A stretch of 64,000 nt of DNA, from contig NZ_QHJF01000004.1 in NCBI RefSeq assembly GCF_003259225.1, positions 1 through 64,000 on the forward strand, read 5' to 3'. This document shows, in pieces, positions 11,537 to 19,914 of the stretch (the stretch's first letter is position 1; every line of letters begins with the position of its first letter). The notes under the pieces were generated by a model, which saw only the letters and a program-made list of their open reading frames with translations, was not told the origin of the DNA and did no database searches. A program made the translations under genes and the position numbers. The stretch comes from Marinomonas arctica. GTDB taxonomy: Bacteria; Pseudomonadota; Gammaproteobacteria; Pseudomonadales; Marinomonadaceae.

Positions 11537-11850
11537 CACCAACTACCATGACGTTCTTTGAGCGCTTTGAGGCTGATATTCTATCGGGCAAAAAGACCAT
11601 TACTTTGCGTGATGAAGCGGAAAAGCATTATGTGCCGGATTCTGTTGTCACCGTATCTACCTTCGAAGACGGTCGTGAATTTTGTCGCATAAAAATAGTG
11701 TCTGTCGAGCCGGTCTTGTTTGACGCTCTAACGGATTATCATGCCGCACAAGAAAACATGACCTTGGATGAATTGAGTGCCGTGATTCAAGACATTTACC
11801 CAGGGATTCAGCAGCTGTATTTGATCTCTTATCAGCGGGTTGATGCATGA
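11533..11850 (+). CDS. yqfB: N4-acetylcytidine amidohydrolase, YqfB/ASCH family
   Basis: YqfB hydrolyses N4-acetylcytidine to cytidine and acetate. The 105-residue product is a single ASCH domain. Residues reported as catalytic in the E. coli enzyme are conserved at the same numbers: Lys21 and Thr24 (SGKKTITLRDE) and Glu74 (AAQENMTLDE). It overlaps tcdA and the following gene by 4 bp at each end (ATGA). This suggests a small operon for handling modified nucleosides, although the third member has no such known role. Confidence 0.88.
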   Translation: MTPTTMTFFERFEADILSGKKTITLRDEAEKHYVPDSVVTVSTFEDGREFCRIKIVSVEPVLFDALTDYHAAQENMTLDELSAVIQDIYPGIQQLYLISYQRVDA

Positions 11851-12254
11851 CAGACAAACAGATTATGCTCATCTATGACAAGGAATGTCCTGCTTGTGAT
11901 GTTTACTGTCAGATTGTTCGCATACGTCAAAGTGTTGGTGAATTAGTACTCATTGACGCGAGAGAGAATCCAGCCGTGTTGCAAGAAATCAGCGCCAAGG
12001 GTTTGGACATCGATCAAGGTATGGTGTTGAAAATGGATGGACAGCTTTACTATGGCGCTGATGCCATTCATCTTTTAGCTTTGCTGAGTAGCCGATCTGG
12101 CGTGTTTAACCGCTTGAATTATTGGCTGTTTCGTTCTAAAAAAATCGCTGCTATTTTGTATCCCATATTAAGGTATTGCCGTAATCTGTTGTTAAAAATA
12201 TTGGGCAAAACTAAAATTAATAACTTAAAGCAAGATGGTAACGATAGGTTCTAA
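11847..12254 (+). CDS. DCC-family thiol-disulfide oxidoreductase-like protein (DUF393)
   Basis: This is a 135-residue protein of the DUF393/DCC family, usually annotated as a putative thiol-disulfide oxidoreductase. It has the signature IYDKECPACDVYC near the N-terminus with Cys14 and Cys17 forming a CxxC pair. Residues 60-100 contain the LYYGADAIHLLALL segment typical of the family, followed by a hydrophobic stretch and a basic C-terminus. It overlaps yqfB by 4 bp. The substrate is unknown. Confidence 0.75.
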   Translation: MTDKQIMLIYDKECPACDVYCQIVRIRQSVGELVLIDARENPAVLQEISAKGLDIDQGMVLKMDGQLYYGADAIHLLALLSSRSGVFNRLNYWLFRSKKIAAILYPILRYCRNLLLKILGKTKINNLKQDGNDRF

Positions 12255-12383
12255 CGAGCATGTCGTTATATTTAAATAGAGGATTATTAAAGGTTATCTT
12301 GAAATACATCCGCAATTTTTTACAAGATTTTTTTTACCCGAATAGTTAGCGTTAGGCAGAGTTGACGTTTACTTGGAGGCCGG

Positions 12384-13208
12384 ATGCACGCAAACGAATA
12401 TTGCCACGTTTCAACTAGCCAAATCTTGGGTGGTGTGGAAATGATTGACGCGCAGTTTACTGATACTGTGTTTGGTAAACATGCTCACGATGGCTTTGTT
12501 ATCTCGGTGGTCGATGCGGGAGTAATGCATTTTAGTCATCGTGGCGAGAGTCATAATGCCTTGCCGGGACAATTATCGATTGTTGCTCCTGATGAATTGC
12601 ACACTGGATCTAAGGGAAGAGGGGAAGGTTGGCGTTATCGTGCTATGTATCCATCCAAGGAGCGCATGATGGCTTTAAACCAGTCTTTGTTTGGGGTTGA
12701 GCATATCCCCCATTTTCGACAAAGTGTGATCAGCGACGCGCGCTTAAGCCAGCAGATGCGGATGCTACTTAAGAAGCTCTCTCATGGCGCGGAAGCCTTG
12801 GATATTGAGGTGCATTGGGAAATGCTGTTGGTGAACTTACTATTACAGGAAAGCCAACAAACGTCGATACGCCATTTTAATAAAGCACAATCCAATATTG
12901 AGTCAGTACGTGATTTACTGTCAGACTGCTATCAGCAGAAACTTTCCCTTGAAGTCATTGCGCAACAGGCTGGTATCAACAAGTTTCACCTCATTAAAGA
13001 ATTTAAGCGTTGTTATCAGTTAACCCCTCATCAATATCAAATCCAACAACGCTTGAATCATGCTCGAGCTCAACTAAAGCGCGGTTTTAGTGCTGTTGAT
13101 ATTGCGCTCAATTGTGGTTTTCATGATCAAAGCCATTTCACCAAAGCATTTGTTAGCGCGATGGGGATCACGCCAACGGCCTATCAAAAGCAATTTTTTA
13201 CAAGATAA
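12384..13208 (+). CDS. AraC-family regulator with cupin sensor domain
   Basis: The 274-residue protein has an N-terminal cupin-like ligand-binding domain (residues about 20-110: HAHDGFVISVVDAG, PGQLSIVAPDELH). It ends with a two-helix-turn-helix AraC DNA-binding domain (about 175-272: SLEVIAQQAGINKFHLIKEF, then VDIALNCGFHDQSHFTKAF and GITPTAYQKQ). GGAGG lies 5 bases before the ATG. It is 50 bp upstream of a LysE-type exporter. This arrangement is common for AraC regulators that control an amino-acid efflux gene, so it probably regulates that gene. Confidence 0.88.
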   Translation: MHANEYCHVSTSQILGGVEMIDAQFTDTVFGKHAHDGFVISVVDAGVMHFSHRGESHNALPGQLSIVAPDELHTGSKGRGEGWRYRAMYPSKERMMALNQSLFGVEHIPHFRQSVISDARLSQQMRMLLKKLSHGAEALDIEVHWEMLLVNLLLQESQQTSIRHFNKAQSNIESVRDLLSDCYQQKLSLEVIAQQAGINKFHLIKEFKRCYQLTPHQYQIQQRLNHARAQLKRGFSAVDIALNCGFHDQSHFTKAFVSAMGITPTAYQKQFFTR

Positions 13209-13258
13209 AAGCTAACAGGCTGATTAAAGTGATGACCTCAATAGTGAGGAGCAAAGTC

Positions 13259-13843
13259 ATGGAAAATCAACTAGCGTTTTTGGCCATTTGCCTAGCATCG
13301 GCATTATCACCAGGACCTGGTGGATTGGCTGTGGTCAGTAACAGCATTAACCACAATCTTCGCCGTACCTTGCCCGTGATTTTTGGTATTGCCACGGGGC
13401 TTATGTTGGCATCTTTACTGGCTAATACATGGCTGTTAGCCGTGATTCATTCAAGTGAGCAAGCGTTTCAAATTATGACGTGGTTGTGTAGCGGCTATAT
13501 CGCTTATTTGGGTTGCAAGGTGTTGTATTATGCCAACAGCGAAGTGACTATCGCCGCGCAAGGATACAGTTTTAAAAACGGTGTATTGATCTCGCTATTA
13601 AATCCAAAAACATTGGTCGTTTTTGGCGCTTTATTTCCCTTGTTCGTCCCGTCAAACGAATATTTTGTGGTCTATTCGGTATTATTAACGCTAGAGTTGG
13701 TCGTGATCACTTTGATTATCCATATACTTATCTCATCAGCGATAGATAAAGTTTCTCACTTTTTAAAGCACCATATAGTACTGATTAATTGTATTACAGG
13801 GTTGTTGTTTATCGGTTTGGGCATAGCAGGTTTTATTGTTTAG
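13259..13843 (+). CDS. LysE/RhtB-family amino-acid exporter
   Basis: This is an inner-membrane translocator of about 194 residues with six hydrophobic segments. It opens with the family signature LASALSPGPGGLAVVSNSI (about 9-27) and has the conserved SLLNPKTLVVFGALFPLF segment in the middle. Members export amino acids or related metabolites; the substrate cannot be read from sequence. I start it at the ATG at 13259 because GTGAGGAG lies about 7 bases upstream. A frame open from 13229 would add ten poorly supported residues. The 3' end overlaps convergent csdE by 11 bp. Confidence 0.87.
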   Translation: MENQLAFLAICLASALSPGPGGLAVVSNSINHNLRRTLPVIFGIATGLMLASLLANTWLLAVIHSSEQAFQIMTWLCSGYIAYLGCKVLYYANSEVTIAAQGYSFKNGVLISLLNPKTLVVFGALFPLFVPSNEYFVVYSVLLTLELVVITLIIHILISSAIDKVSHFLKHHIVLINCITGLLFIGLGIAGFIV

Positions 13844-14228
13844 GTACCTGTATTTTTTCCAAAATCGCTAATACGCCATTGGTTCTAGAGCTGGTTAGGT
13901 AACTTGATAAGTTGAGTTCGGCCAGCTCTGCTTTGAGGTCCATTTGTTGAATATCTGCGAGTGTTTTTCCTTCTACCAAGCTCAATATGGCGACTAATAC
14001 ACCGCGCATAAGTTTGGCGTCGCTGTCGGCTTTGAAGTGGTGTAGGCCATGGTTTTCTTCAATGATGAGCCAAACGGCGCTTTCGCAGCCTTTTACCTTG
14101 TTGTCTTCGATTTTTTCTTCAGCAGACAAGCGCGGTAAGGTTTTGCTCAACGTCACCAAGGTTTTGAAGGTGTCTTCTTTGCTTCGACACGCCTGTAGTT
14201 GGGCTTTGAGGTGTATGGTGTCTGTCAT
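13833..14228 (-). CDS. csdE: SufE-family sulfur acceptor (CsdE-like)
   Basis: CsdE/SufE proteins accept persulfide sulfur from a cysteine desulfurase and raise its activity. The product of about 131 residues has the catalytic cysteine in KVKGCESAVWL (Cys48 counted from the ATG) and the typical SSYLTSSRTNGV C-terminal motif. It lies 6 bp after csdA in the same direction, which fits the CsdA-CsdE pairing. A GTG one codon upstream is an alternative start. CsdE and SufE cannot be separated with certainty from sequence alone. Confidence 0.85.
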   Translation of the reverse strand: MTDTIHLKAQLQACRSKEDTFKTLVTLSKTLPRLSAEEKIEDNKVKGCESAVWLIIEENHGLHHFKADSDAKLMRGVLVAILSLVEGKTLADIQQMDLKAELAELNLSSYLTSSRTNGVLAILEKIQVPKQ

Positions 14229-14234
14229 CACGGG

Positions 14235-15452
14235 TTACTCATCGTTTAGTAGGTCTATGGCGTCGAGCAACACATCACAGAAGCGGTTGGCTTCTTCCAT
14301 GGTGTTGTAACAAGCGAAGGAGGCACGTAAGGTTCCGGCAACACCAAGTTGTGCCATTAATGGATGGGCACAGTGGCTGCCTGCACGAACGGCGACACCT
14401 TGGCTGTCTAGGTAAGCGTTTATATCCAAGATATGAATATTGGGTACACTTAGAGACACTAGGGTGGTGTTTTTCTCAGGGGAGTAGATTTCGATACCGC
14501 CCGCTTTATGCAGTCTTGTATAAACATGATTCGCAAGCGATTGCTCCCAAGCCAATAACGCTAGGCGATCTTGGGCGTTAAGAAAGTCACACGCCGCCGC
14601 TAAGCCAATAACGCCTTCAATATGTGGCGTTCCCGCTTCCAAACGATAAGGCAAAACATTGAATTCTGTGGCTTGGTAGGAAACATGGCGCACCATTTCT
14701 CCGCCCGTTTGGTATGGCATTAAGATTTCCAATGCATGGTTTTTGCCATACAAAACGCCAATGCCAGTTGGCCCATACATTTTGTGACCGGAAAACACGT
14801 AGAAATCACAGCCTAAGGCCTGTACATCCACAGGATAGTGCGCTACGGCTTGGGCGCCATCAACAAGGGTAAACGCCCCTTGCTGTTTAGCAAGATCAAT
14901 CATGGTTTTCAGCGGCGTGCTGGCCCCGATGGCATTGGATACCTGCGTTGCGGCAAAAATACGAGTGCGATCCGTAAAATAGTGGCTGAATTCGGGTTCC
15001 CATTCCCCATTGGATGTTAAGGGGACAATACGTAAGCGTGCGCCTGTGCGAAACGCCAGTTGCTGCCAAGGGACCAAGTTAGCATGATGTTCTAAACTGG
15101 TGATGAGGATCTCATCGCCTTTTTCAAGAATGTGCTCAAGGCCGTAGGCCACCACATTGATGGCTTCCGTTGCGCCTTTTGTCCAAATCACGTGGCTTTG
15201 TTCTGGCGCGTTGATAAAGCGCGCCACGGTATCTCTGGCTTGCTCAAAACGGTTAGTGGCTCGATCGCTAAGAAAGTGAGCGCCGCGGTGAACATTGGCA
15301 TTGAAGTGTCGATAGTAGTCTTGGATAGCATCCAGTACTGGCAAGGGCTTTTGAGTCGTGGCGGCATTATCCAAGTAGGTTAATGGATGATCGTAGGCCG
15401 ATTGCGCCAAAATTGGAAAAAGGGGACGAAGCAATAACGGGTCGAAAGCCAT
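14235..15452 (-). CDS. csdA: Cysteine desulfurase, CsdA/SufS type
   Basis: This is a group II PLP-dependent cysteine desulfurase that releases sulfur from cysteine as an enzyme persulfide. The 405-residue product has the PLP lysine Lys224 in FSGHKMYGPTGIGV and the catalytic Cys361 in RAGSHCAHPLM. The RxGxHC motif places it with SufS/CsdA rather than IscS. It is transcribed with csdE. The rest of the suf operon is absent nearby and tcdA (csdL in E. coli) is close, so CsdA is the better name. Confidence 0.9.
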   Translation of the reverse strand: MAFDPLLLRPLFPILAQSAYDHPLTYLDNAATTQKPLPVLDAIQDYYRHFNANVHRGAHFLSDRATNRFEQARDTVARFINAPEQSHVIWTKGATEAINVVAYGLEHILEKGDEILITSLEHHANLVPWQQLAFRTGARLRIVPLTSNGEWEPEFSHYFTDRTRIFAATQVSNAIGASTPLKTMIDLAKQQGAFTLVDGAQAVAHYPVDVQALGCDFYVFSGHKMYGPTGIGVLYGKNHALEILMPYQTGGEMVRHVSYQATEFNVLPYRLEAGTPHIEGVIGLAAACDFLNAQDRLALLAWEQSLANHVYTRLHKAGGIEIYSPEKNTTLVSLSVPNIHILDINAYLDSQGVAVRAGSHCAHPLMAQLGVAGTLRASFACYNTMEEANRFCDVLLDAIDLLNDE

Positions 15453-15607
15453 GAATACTCTACGTTGAAATCAGCCTAAAATAAAAGAAATTGTACCTTA
15501 ACTCCTACAAAAAGCGGGAATTATTGGGCTTTTACTTGCGTTTTTTTCAGACAACTATAATGATTGATAACAGATACTAGATGACAAACTAGAAAAGGTA
15601 CAAAACG

Positions 15608-17197
15608 GTGGCGGATTTTTTATATAAAGGTGTGGTGGATTGGTTTTTGGATCAAATGTCCCAAGAGGCCATTGTGCCTGGTGATAAGATGCCCTCCTTA
15701 CGAGCGTTATCGAAACAATTGGGCCTGAGCTTAAACACCGTCATACACGGTTATGAGTTGTTGAGTGAAGATGGCTGGATCGAGTCTCGTCCCAAATCGG
15801 GTTACTTTGTTTGTCATCGTAGTGACACTAAGCCAGCTTTGTTGCTGGCGGGGGATGAGCTACGTGAACTGGCCAATGATGGCACTAAGCCGGCTTGGTC
15901 ATGTCTTGCTCACCGTGCGGCTTTGGTCGATCAAAGCGACGCTTTTTTAAGCCCCGCAGCGCGTCAGGAAGAAGTCCATCTGCCTGTCTTGGGTAAAGGT
16001 CATTTAGCCGTGCGCGAAGCCGTTAGCGAGCATTTAAAAGGCCTTGGTATTAAAGTCCATGCCTCACACCTTTGGTTAGGACATTCACCTTTAGCTATCT
16101 TCACTCAAACCGTGCAAACCTTAACTCAACGTGGCGACAGCGTGTTGGTGTTAACGCCGTGCGATCCTCGAATCACCACCACCTTGCAAAGTTTAGGGCG
16201 ACAGGTGATTGCCCTTACGGCGGGTGAGCGCGGTGTCGATTTAGATTTAGCGATTCGCTGTTTACGGGATAAAGCCATTCGTTTGATTGTTTTGCCTGGG
16301 CAGTTTTCGTTTCCAGCGGGTCAGTTGGTGAGTAATTTAAGTTTGCGTCGTTGGTTGGCGATTATTGAAGAAACCAAGTTGCCCGTGATCGAGTGGGATC
16401 TGTGTTCGCATTTGGCGTATCGCGCTGGTTCGATGATGACCTACAAGTCAATGGATTCGTCTGACCATATTGTTTATATCGGTGGTGTGGAATCAAAAGG
16501 TGTCGATCGCTCTGCAAGCTGGTGCTTGCCAGGTCGATATCAAGCCGTGTTAGAAGGGGCTTTTTTAGGTGCCGATATGGCGTTGAGTGATGCTCAACAG
16601 ATGGCACTGAACGACGCCTTGCAGCCTAATAGCAAACGTTCGTTAACGAAACGTGCTCGAGAAGTTTGGGCAAATTCGGAGCGTGTTAAAGCGCATTTGG
16701 AAACCCGTCTGGGCGAGCATGTCAGTTTTGCAGCGAGTAAAGGAGGGATGTCACTCTGGATGCGCTTGTCTAAACCGTTGGATGTTGCCAGTATGACGGC
16801 TCTACTAGCCGGCTTTCGACATGCGATCGTGCCCGGTGCTTTGGTGAGTCATGAAGCCGATGCTAATCATTGGTTGGCAGTGAATGTGACCTTAGACGAT
16901 GTTGAGCCTTTAGCGAAAGCCTTGGCGGAGCATTTGGTCGTTGATGAAGAGATTAAGACGACCAAGACGGTAAATGATCCTGTTATTGAACTAAAAACAG
17001 AGTCAGCAGAAGTGAGTGAGCAAACAGAAGAAGCTGAAGAGATCGCGGAAGCCATAGAAAGTGATTTACAAATGTTTGATGTTTTAGAAGCCAACAATGT
17101 TGGAGCGTCTGACAAAGAAGCGAAAAAATCACGCAACGCAACAACAGAACCACTTTATAACCCAATGTTGGATCTTATCAATCACGACTTTGGTTAA
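15608..17197 (+). CDS. MocR-like regulator (GntR wHTH plus aminotransferase-like domain) with acidic tail
   Basis: The 529-residue protein starts with a GntR-type winged helix domain (about 10-72: VPGDKMPSLRALSKQLGLS, NTVIHGYELL, RPKSGYFV). A fold-type I aminotransferase-like domain follows (about 110-440). The region where PLP-lysine usually sits reads YIGGVESKGVDRSASW, so a lysine is present but its surroundings are degenerate compared with GSFSKTL. This resembles the E. coli YdcR group. Residues from about 445 to 529 are an unusual acidic, low-complexity tail rich in Glu, Ala and Thr. The start is GTG. It is followed by a strong terminator. Confidence 0.8.
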   Translation: MADFLYKGVVDWFLDQMSQEAIVPGDKMPSLRALSKQLGLSLNTVIHGYELLSEDGWIESRPKSGYFVCHRSDTKPALLLAGDELRELANDGTKPAWSCLAHRAALVDQSDAFLSPAARQEEVHLPVLGKGHLAVREAVSEHLKGLGIKVHASHLWLGHSPLAIFTQTVQTLTQRGDSVLVLTPCDPRITTTLQSLGRQVIALTAGERGVDLDLAIRCLRDKAIRLIVLPGQFSFPAGQLVSNLSLRRWLAIIEETKLPVIEWDLCSHLAYRAGSMMTYKSMDSSDHIVYIGGVESKGVDRSASWCLPGRYQAVLEGAFLGADMALSDAQQMALNDALQPNSKRSLTKRAREVWANSERVKAHLETRLGEHVSFAASKGGMSLWMRLSKPLDVASMTALLAGFRHAIVPGALVSHEADANHWLAVNVTLDDVEPLAKALAEHLVVDEEIKTTKTVNDPVIELKTESAEVSEQTEEAEEIAEAIESDLQMFDVLEANNVGASDKEAKKSRNATTEPLYNPMLDLINHDFG

Positions 17198-17217
17198 GCA
17201 GAGTGAAAAGTGATTTA

Positions 17218-17241
17218 AGGCGCTATGACAGCGCCTTTTTT
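17218..17241 (+). terminator. Intrinsic terminator of the MocR-like gene
   Basis: AGGCGCT (17218-17224) and AGCGCCT (17230-17236) pair around ATGAC and run into six T residues (17236-17241). It overlaps the last codons of the convergent DsbA-family gene. Confidence 0.85.
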
Positions 17242-17849
17242 ATGGCAGTTAACATGCTTGAATGATCCTTGTAATCTAGTGGAATAGGCGTGAGCTTATC
17301 GCCTATTAACAAGGCTAAAGAAGGGAATGAATTCAAGCCAAGATGCCTCGCCTGTTCTATTTCTTCTTCCAATAAACGCTCATTTTTAACGTGCTGCATG
17401 GTCTTCTGAAAACCGTCGGCATTCATGCCTATTTGTTCAGCACATGCAATTAAGGTGTCGAGATCCGACGGATTTTTAGCGTTTAAGTAATACGCCTCTT
17501 GGATGGCATGATACATCTCTTCTTCGAGTCCTATGTCTCTGGCGACGTAACAGGCACGGCAGGCTGGATAAGTTGATCGACGTGGCGCTGCGGTTTTCCA
17601 GAAGTCGAAATTAAACTCCGTTCCTAGAGTGCTTTGAATATGTTTCCATGTGCCCTCCAGTTTGGCTTTCATTTCCTCTGGCATGGCCACATCGGAATCG
17701 ATGGCAAGACCGCCAAGCATGGGCTGAATGGTGAGCTGATTGACATCGATCAAATGTTGCAAGGCTTTTTGCAGCTTGGTCCAAGTAGGACGAAATCCCC
17801 AACACCAGCTACACATTGGATCGTAGCAGTAAATCAGTGTGGCGGTCAT
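17223..17849 (-). CDS. DsbA-family thioredoxin-fold protein
   Basis: The 208-residue protein has the DSBA-like thioredoxin fold with a CxxC active site, Cys13-Ser-Trp-Cys16, in YDPMCSWCWGFRPTW. The conserved cis-proline region reads GLNSFPSLALLIG. It has no signal peptide, so it is cytoplasmic and belongs with the FrnE-like/2-hydroxychromene-isomerase-like group rather than with periplasmic DsbA. The substrate is unknown. It shares its 3' end with the terminator of the convergent gene. Confidence 0.82.
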   Translation of the reverse strand: MTATLIYCYDPMCSWCWGFRPTWTKLQKALQHLIDVNQLTIQPMLGGLAIDSDVAMPEEMKAKLEGTWKHIQSTLGTEFNFDFWKTAAPRRSTYPACRACYVARDIGLEEEMYHAIQEAYYLNAKNPSDLDTLIACAEQIGMNADGFQKTMQHVKNERLLEEEIEQARHLGLNSFPSLALLIGDKLTPIPLDYKDHSSMLTAIKKALS

Positions 17850-17938
17850 AGATGGCTCCTGTATGTATAAAAAAGCGGACCCATAAGGTAACAGCCTACT
17901 GAGTTATAAAACAACAAGCAAAAATCATAGATATAAAA

Positions 17939-17970
17939 AAACGGCTTCAACATTCACGTTGAAGCCGTTT
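17939..17970 (-). terminator. Intrinsic terminator of the aminotransferase gene
   Basis: A perfect 13-bp stem (AAACGGCTTCAAC at 17939-17951 and its complement at 17958-17970) has a 6-base loop. A-runs on the left give a T-run on the minus strand just after the gene at 18005-19201. T residues on the right make it usable in both directions. Confidence 0.88.
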
Positions 17971-18004
17971 TTATTGCCTCACACCAAGGCGAGTAAATGT
18001 GATC

Positions 18005-19201
18005 TTAGCCCTTTAAAATCGCGGCAATAGCGTCACAAAGTGGGCCCATGTTGTCATGGGTCATGCCCGCGACACTGATGCGTCCTGAGCCAACAATATA
18101 AATGCCGTACTCTTTGCGCAACTGCGCCACTTGATCTGGTGTTAGCCCAGAAAAAGAGAACATACCCTGCTGATGCGAAATAAACGAAAAATCTTGGCTC
18201 ACGCCTTTGATTCGTAGGGTATTCACAAACAAACTGCGCATTTCGTGAATGCGTGTCCGCATCGCTTTTAACTCGCTTTCCCACAAAGTATAAAGCTCTG
18301 GGTCATTGAGAATTTCGGCGACGACGGCAGAACCATGGGAAGGCGGGTTTGAGTAGTTGGTGCGAATACAGCGTTTGATTTGTGTGAACGTGGTTTCGGC
18401 TTGTTCGGCGGTTTCACAGAGAATGGTCAGCGCACCAACACGTTCGTTATATAGACCAAAGTTTTTCGAGAAGGAACTGGCGATGAGCATTTCAGGCACA
18501 TATTCTAAAAACTTACGCAAACCTTGAGCGTCTTCTGTTAAACCTTGACCAAACCCTTGGTAAGCGAAATCAAACAAGGGTAAGAAGCCTTGTTTGCTAC
18601 AGAGTTTCGCTAATTGGTACCACTGCTCTGGTGTGGGATCTATGCCGGTTGGATTGTGGCAGCAACCGTGAAATAACACCACATCGCCTTCAGGCACTTG
18701 CGACAAACTGGCCAGCATGGCTTCGAAATCCAGCGATTTGTTATCGGCATTGTAGTAAGCGTAGCTACCCACTTCTAAACCGACGGACTGAAAAACGGAC
18801 TGGTGGTTGGCCCACGTTGGGTTACTGACCCAAATTGTGGCTTCGGGTAAATGCTTTTTAATGAATTCAGCGGCGACGCGCAATGCACCGGTACCACCGG
18901 GAGTTTGTGCCGTTTGAGCAAGCTGTTTGGTAATAATGTTGTGGTCTTTACCAAATAAAAGCGTTTGCACGGCAGATCGATAAGCGGGAGCGCCCTCGAT
19001 GCTGAGGTAGTTTTTGGTTTTTTCTTGGGTTAACAAACGTTCTTCTGCTTGTTTAACGGCTTTTAAAATCGGTGTATTGCCTTGTTCATCCTTATAAACA
19101 CCAACACCTAGGTTGATTTTATGTGGATTAAGATCATTTCTATAAGCGTCATTCAGGCCAAGAATTGGGTCTGCAGGAGCAGCTTGGATATGTTCAAACA
19201 T
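18005..19201 (-). CDS. Aspartate/aromatic aminotransferase (AspC/TyrB class)
   Basis: This is a class I PLP-dependent aminotransferase that moves amino groups between aspartate or aromatic amino acids and 2-oxoglutarate. The 398-residue product has the PLP lysine Lys246 in [16 protein letters not shown], the CHNPTG substrate loop at about 181-186, and the carboxylate-binding arginine in [10 protein letters not shown] near the C-terminus. Length and motifs match E. coli AspC and TyrB equally, so I give no symbol. It is a single-gene unit with its own terminator. Confidence 0.9.
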   Translation of the reverse strand: MFEHIQAAPADPILGLNDAYRNDLNPHKINLGVGVYKDEQGNTPILKAVKQAEERLLTQEKTKNYLSIEGAPAYRSAVQTLLFGKDHNIITKQLAQTAQTPGGTGALRVAAEFIKKHLPEATIWVSNPTWANHQSVFQSVGLEVGSYAYYNADNKSLDFEAMLASLSQVPEGDVVLFHGCCHNPTGIDPTPEQWYQLAKLCSKQGFLPLFDFAYQGFGQGLTEDAQGLRKFLEYVPEMLIASSFSKNFGLYNERVGALTILCETAEQAETTFTQIKRCIRTNYSNPPSHGSAVVAEILNDPELYTLWESELKAMRTRIHEMRSLFVNTLRIKGVSQDFSFISHQQGMFSFSGLTPDQVAQLRKEYGIYIVGSGRISVAGMTHDNMGPLCDAIAAILKG

Positions 19202-19534
19202 GGTAACTCCCCAAGAGGGTTATTTTCTTTTTTATTATGGATTAAAAGATATGAAAATCAGACGCTATGGTACTCCAAGACGTGAGTAACCGCTATAAGT
19301 TGCAGAAAAACGAAGACGATAAGAAGAGATAAAAGTTATATTTTAAGGGAATGATGATCTTTCTCCTTTAAAAATAAGCGCACAATGCCCCGCACATAAA
19401 AGTACGATCGAAAAAACAATGGCCTACTATGTATCGTAGGCGCGAGCGTTTTTTTAGAGAAGCACACACTATGGCCTAACGCAGACGTTAGGCCCAGTTT
19501 GTCACACAAAACTACTCAGTTTAGCGAGATAAAA
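19202..19534. other. Intergenic region with two hairpins
   Basis: No gene was seen in these 333 bases. Two inverted repeats stand out. GCCTAC/GTAGGC at 19422-19441 is followed by GCGAGCGTTTTTTT, which looks like a + strand terminator with no evident gene before it. A perfect 9-bp GGCCTAACG/CGTTAGGCC stem at 19473-19494 lies about 40 bases after the stop of the minus-strand gene at 19535. The promoter of the aminotransferase must lie in the left part, but no clear -35/-10 pair was recognised. Confidence 0.55.
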
Positions 19535-19729
19535 TCAATCATCCCAGCCGTTTGAGATATCATGGTTCAAACGTTTTTGTTCTAAGTGCTGTTCAATTGC
19601 ACGTCGGGCTTTTAACATACGGGCTGCATCTTCCTTTTGATTCCGTTCTTTTGTTTCATTATCCAAACTAATGGAGGCATGCAGTATGTCGGTTTTTACT
19701 TCAGTTAGTGTTTCGGCAAAATTGCTCAT
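19535..19729 (-). CDS. Small charged protein, possibly PA3496-like
   Basis: This is a 64-residue highly charged protein with no membrane segment. It starts at ATG 19729 with an AAAGGG ribosome site; the frame open further upstream to 19816 has no such support. The C-terminal half, KARRAIEQHLEQKRLNHDI, is a predicted basic-acidic helix. It resembles the ARRxIExxLExKRL pattern of small Pseudomonas PA3496-type proteins, described as putative envelope-integrity factors. That match is from memory and tentative. Confidence 0.6.
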   Translation of the reverse strand: MSNFAETLTEVKTDILHASISLDNETKERNQKEDAARMLKARRAIEQHLEQKRLNHDISNGWDD

Positions 19730-19914
19730 CGTTATACCCTTTTTGGACGTTCGATGACATTGAACTGTATAGACCCCTGTCATCGGCTGTTGAAAAAAGT
19801 CAAAATAGACAGACAACTCATTTTCACGTTAATAAAAAACGCAAATCGTTCGAAAATCAATCTATTTTTGCGGATTTTTGTGACAAAAGTATTAATTAAT
19901 TATGGCGGAATGTA

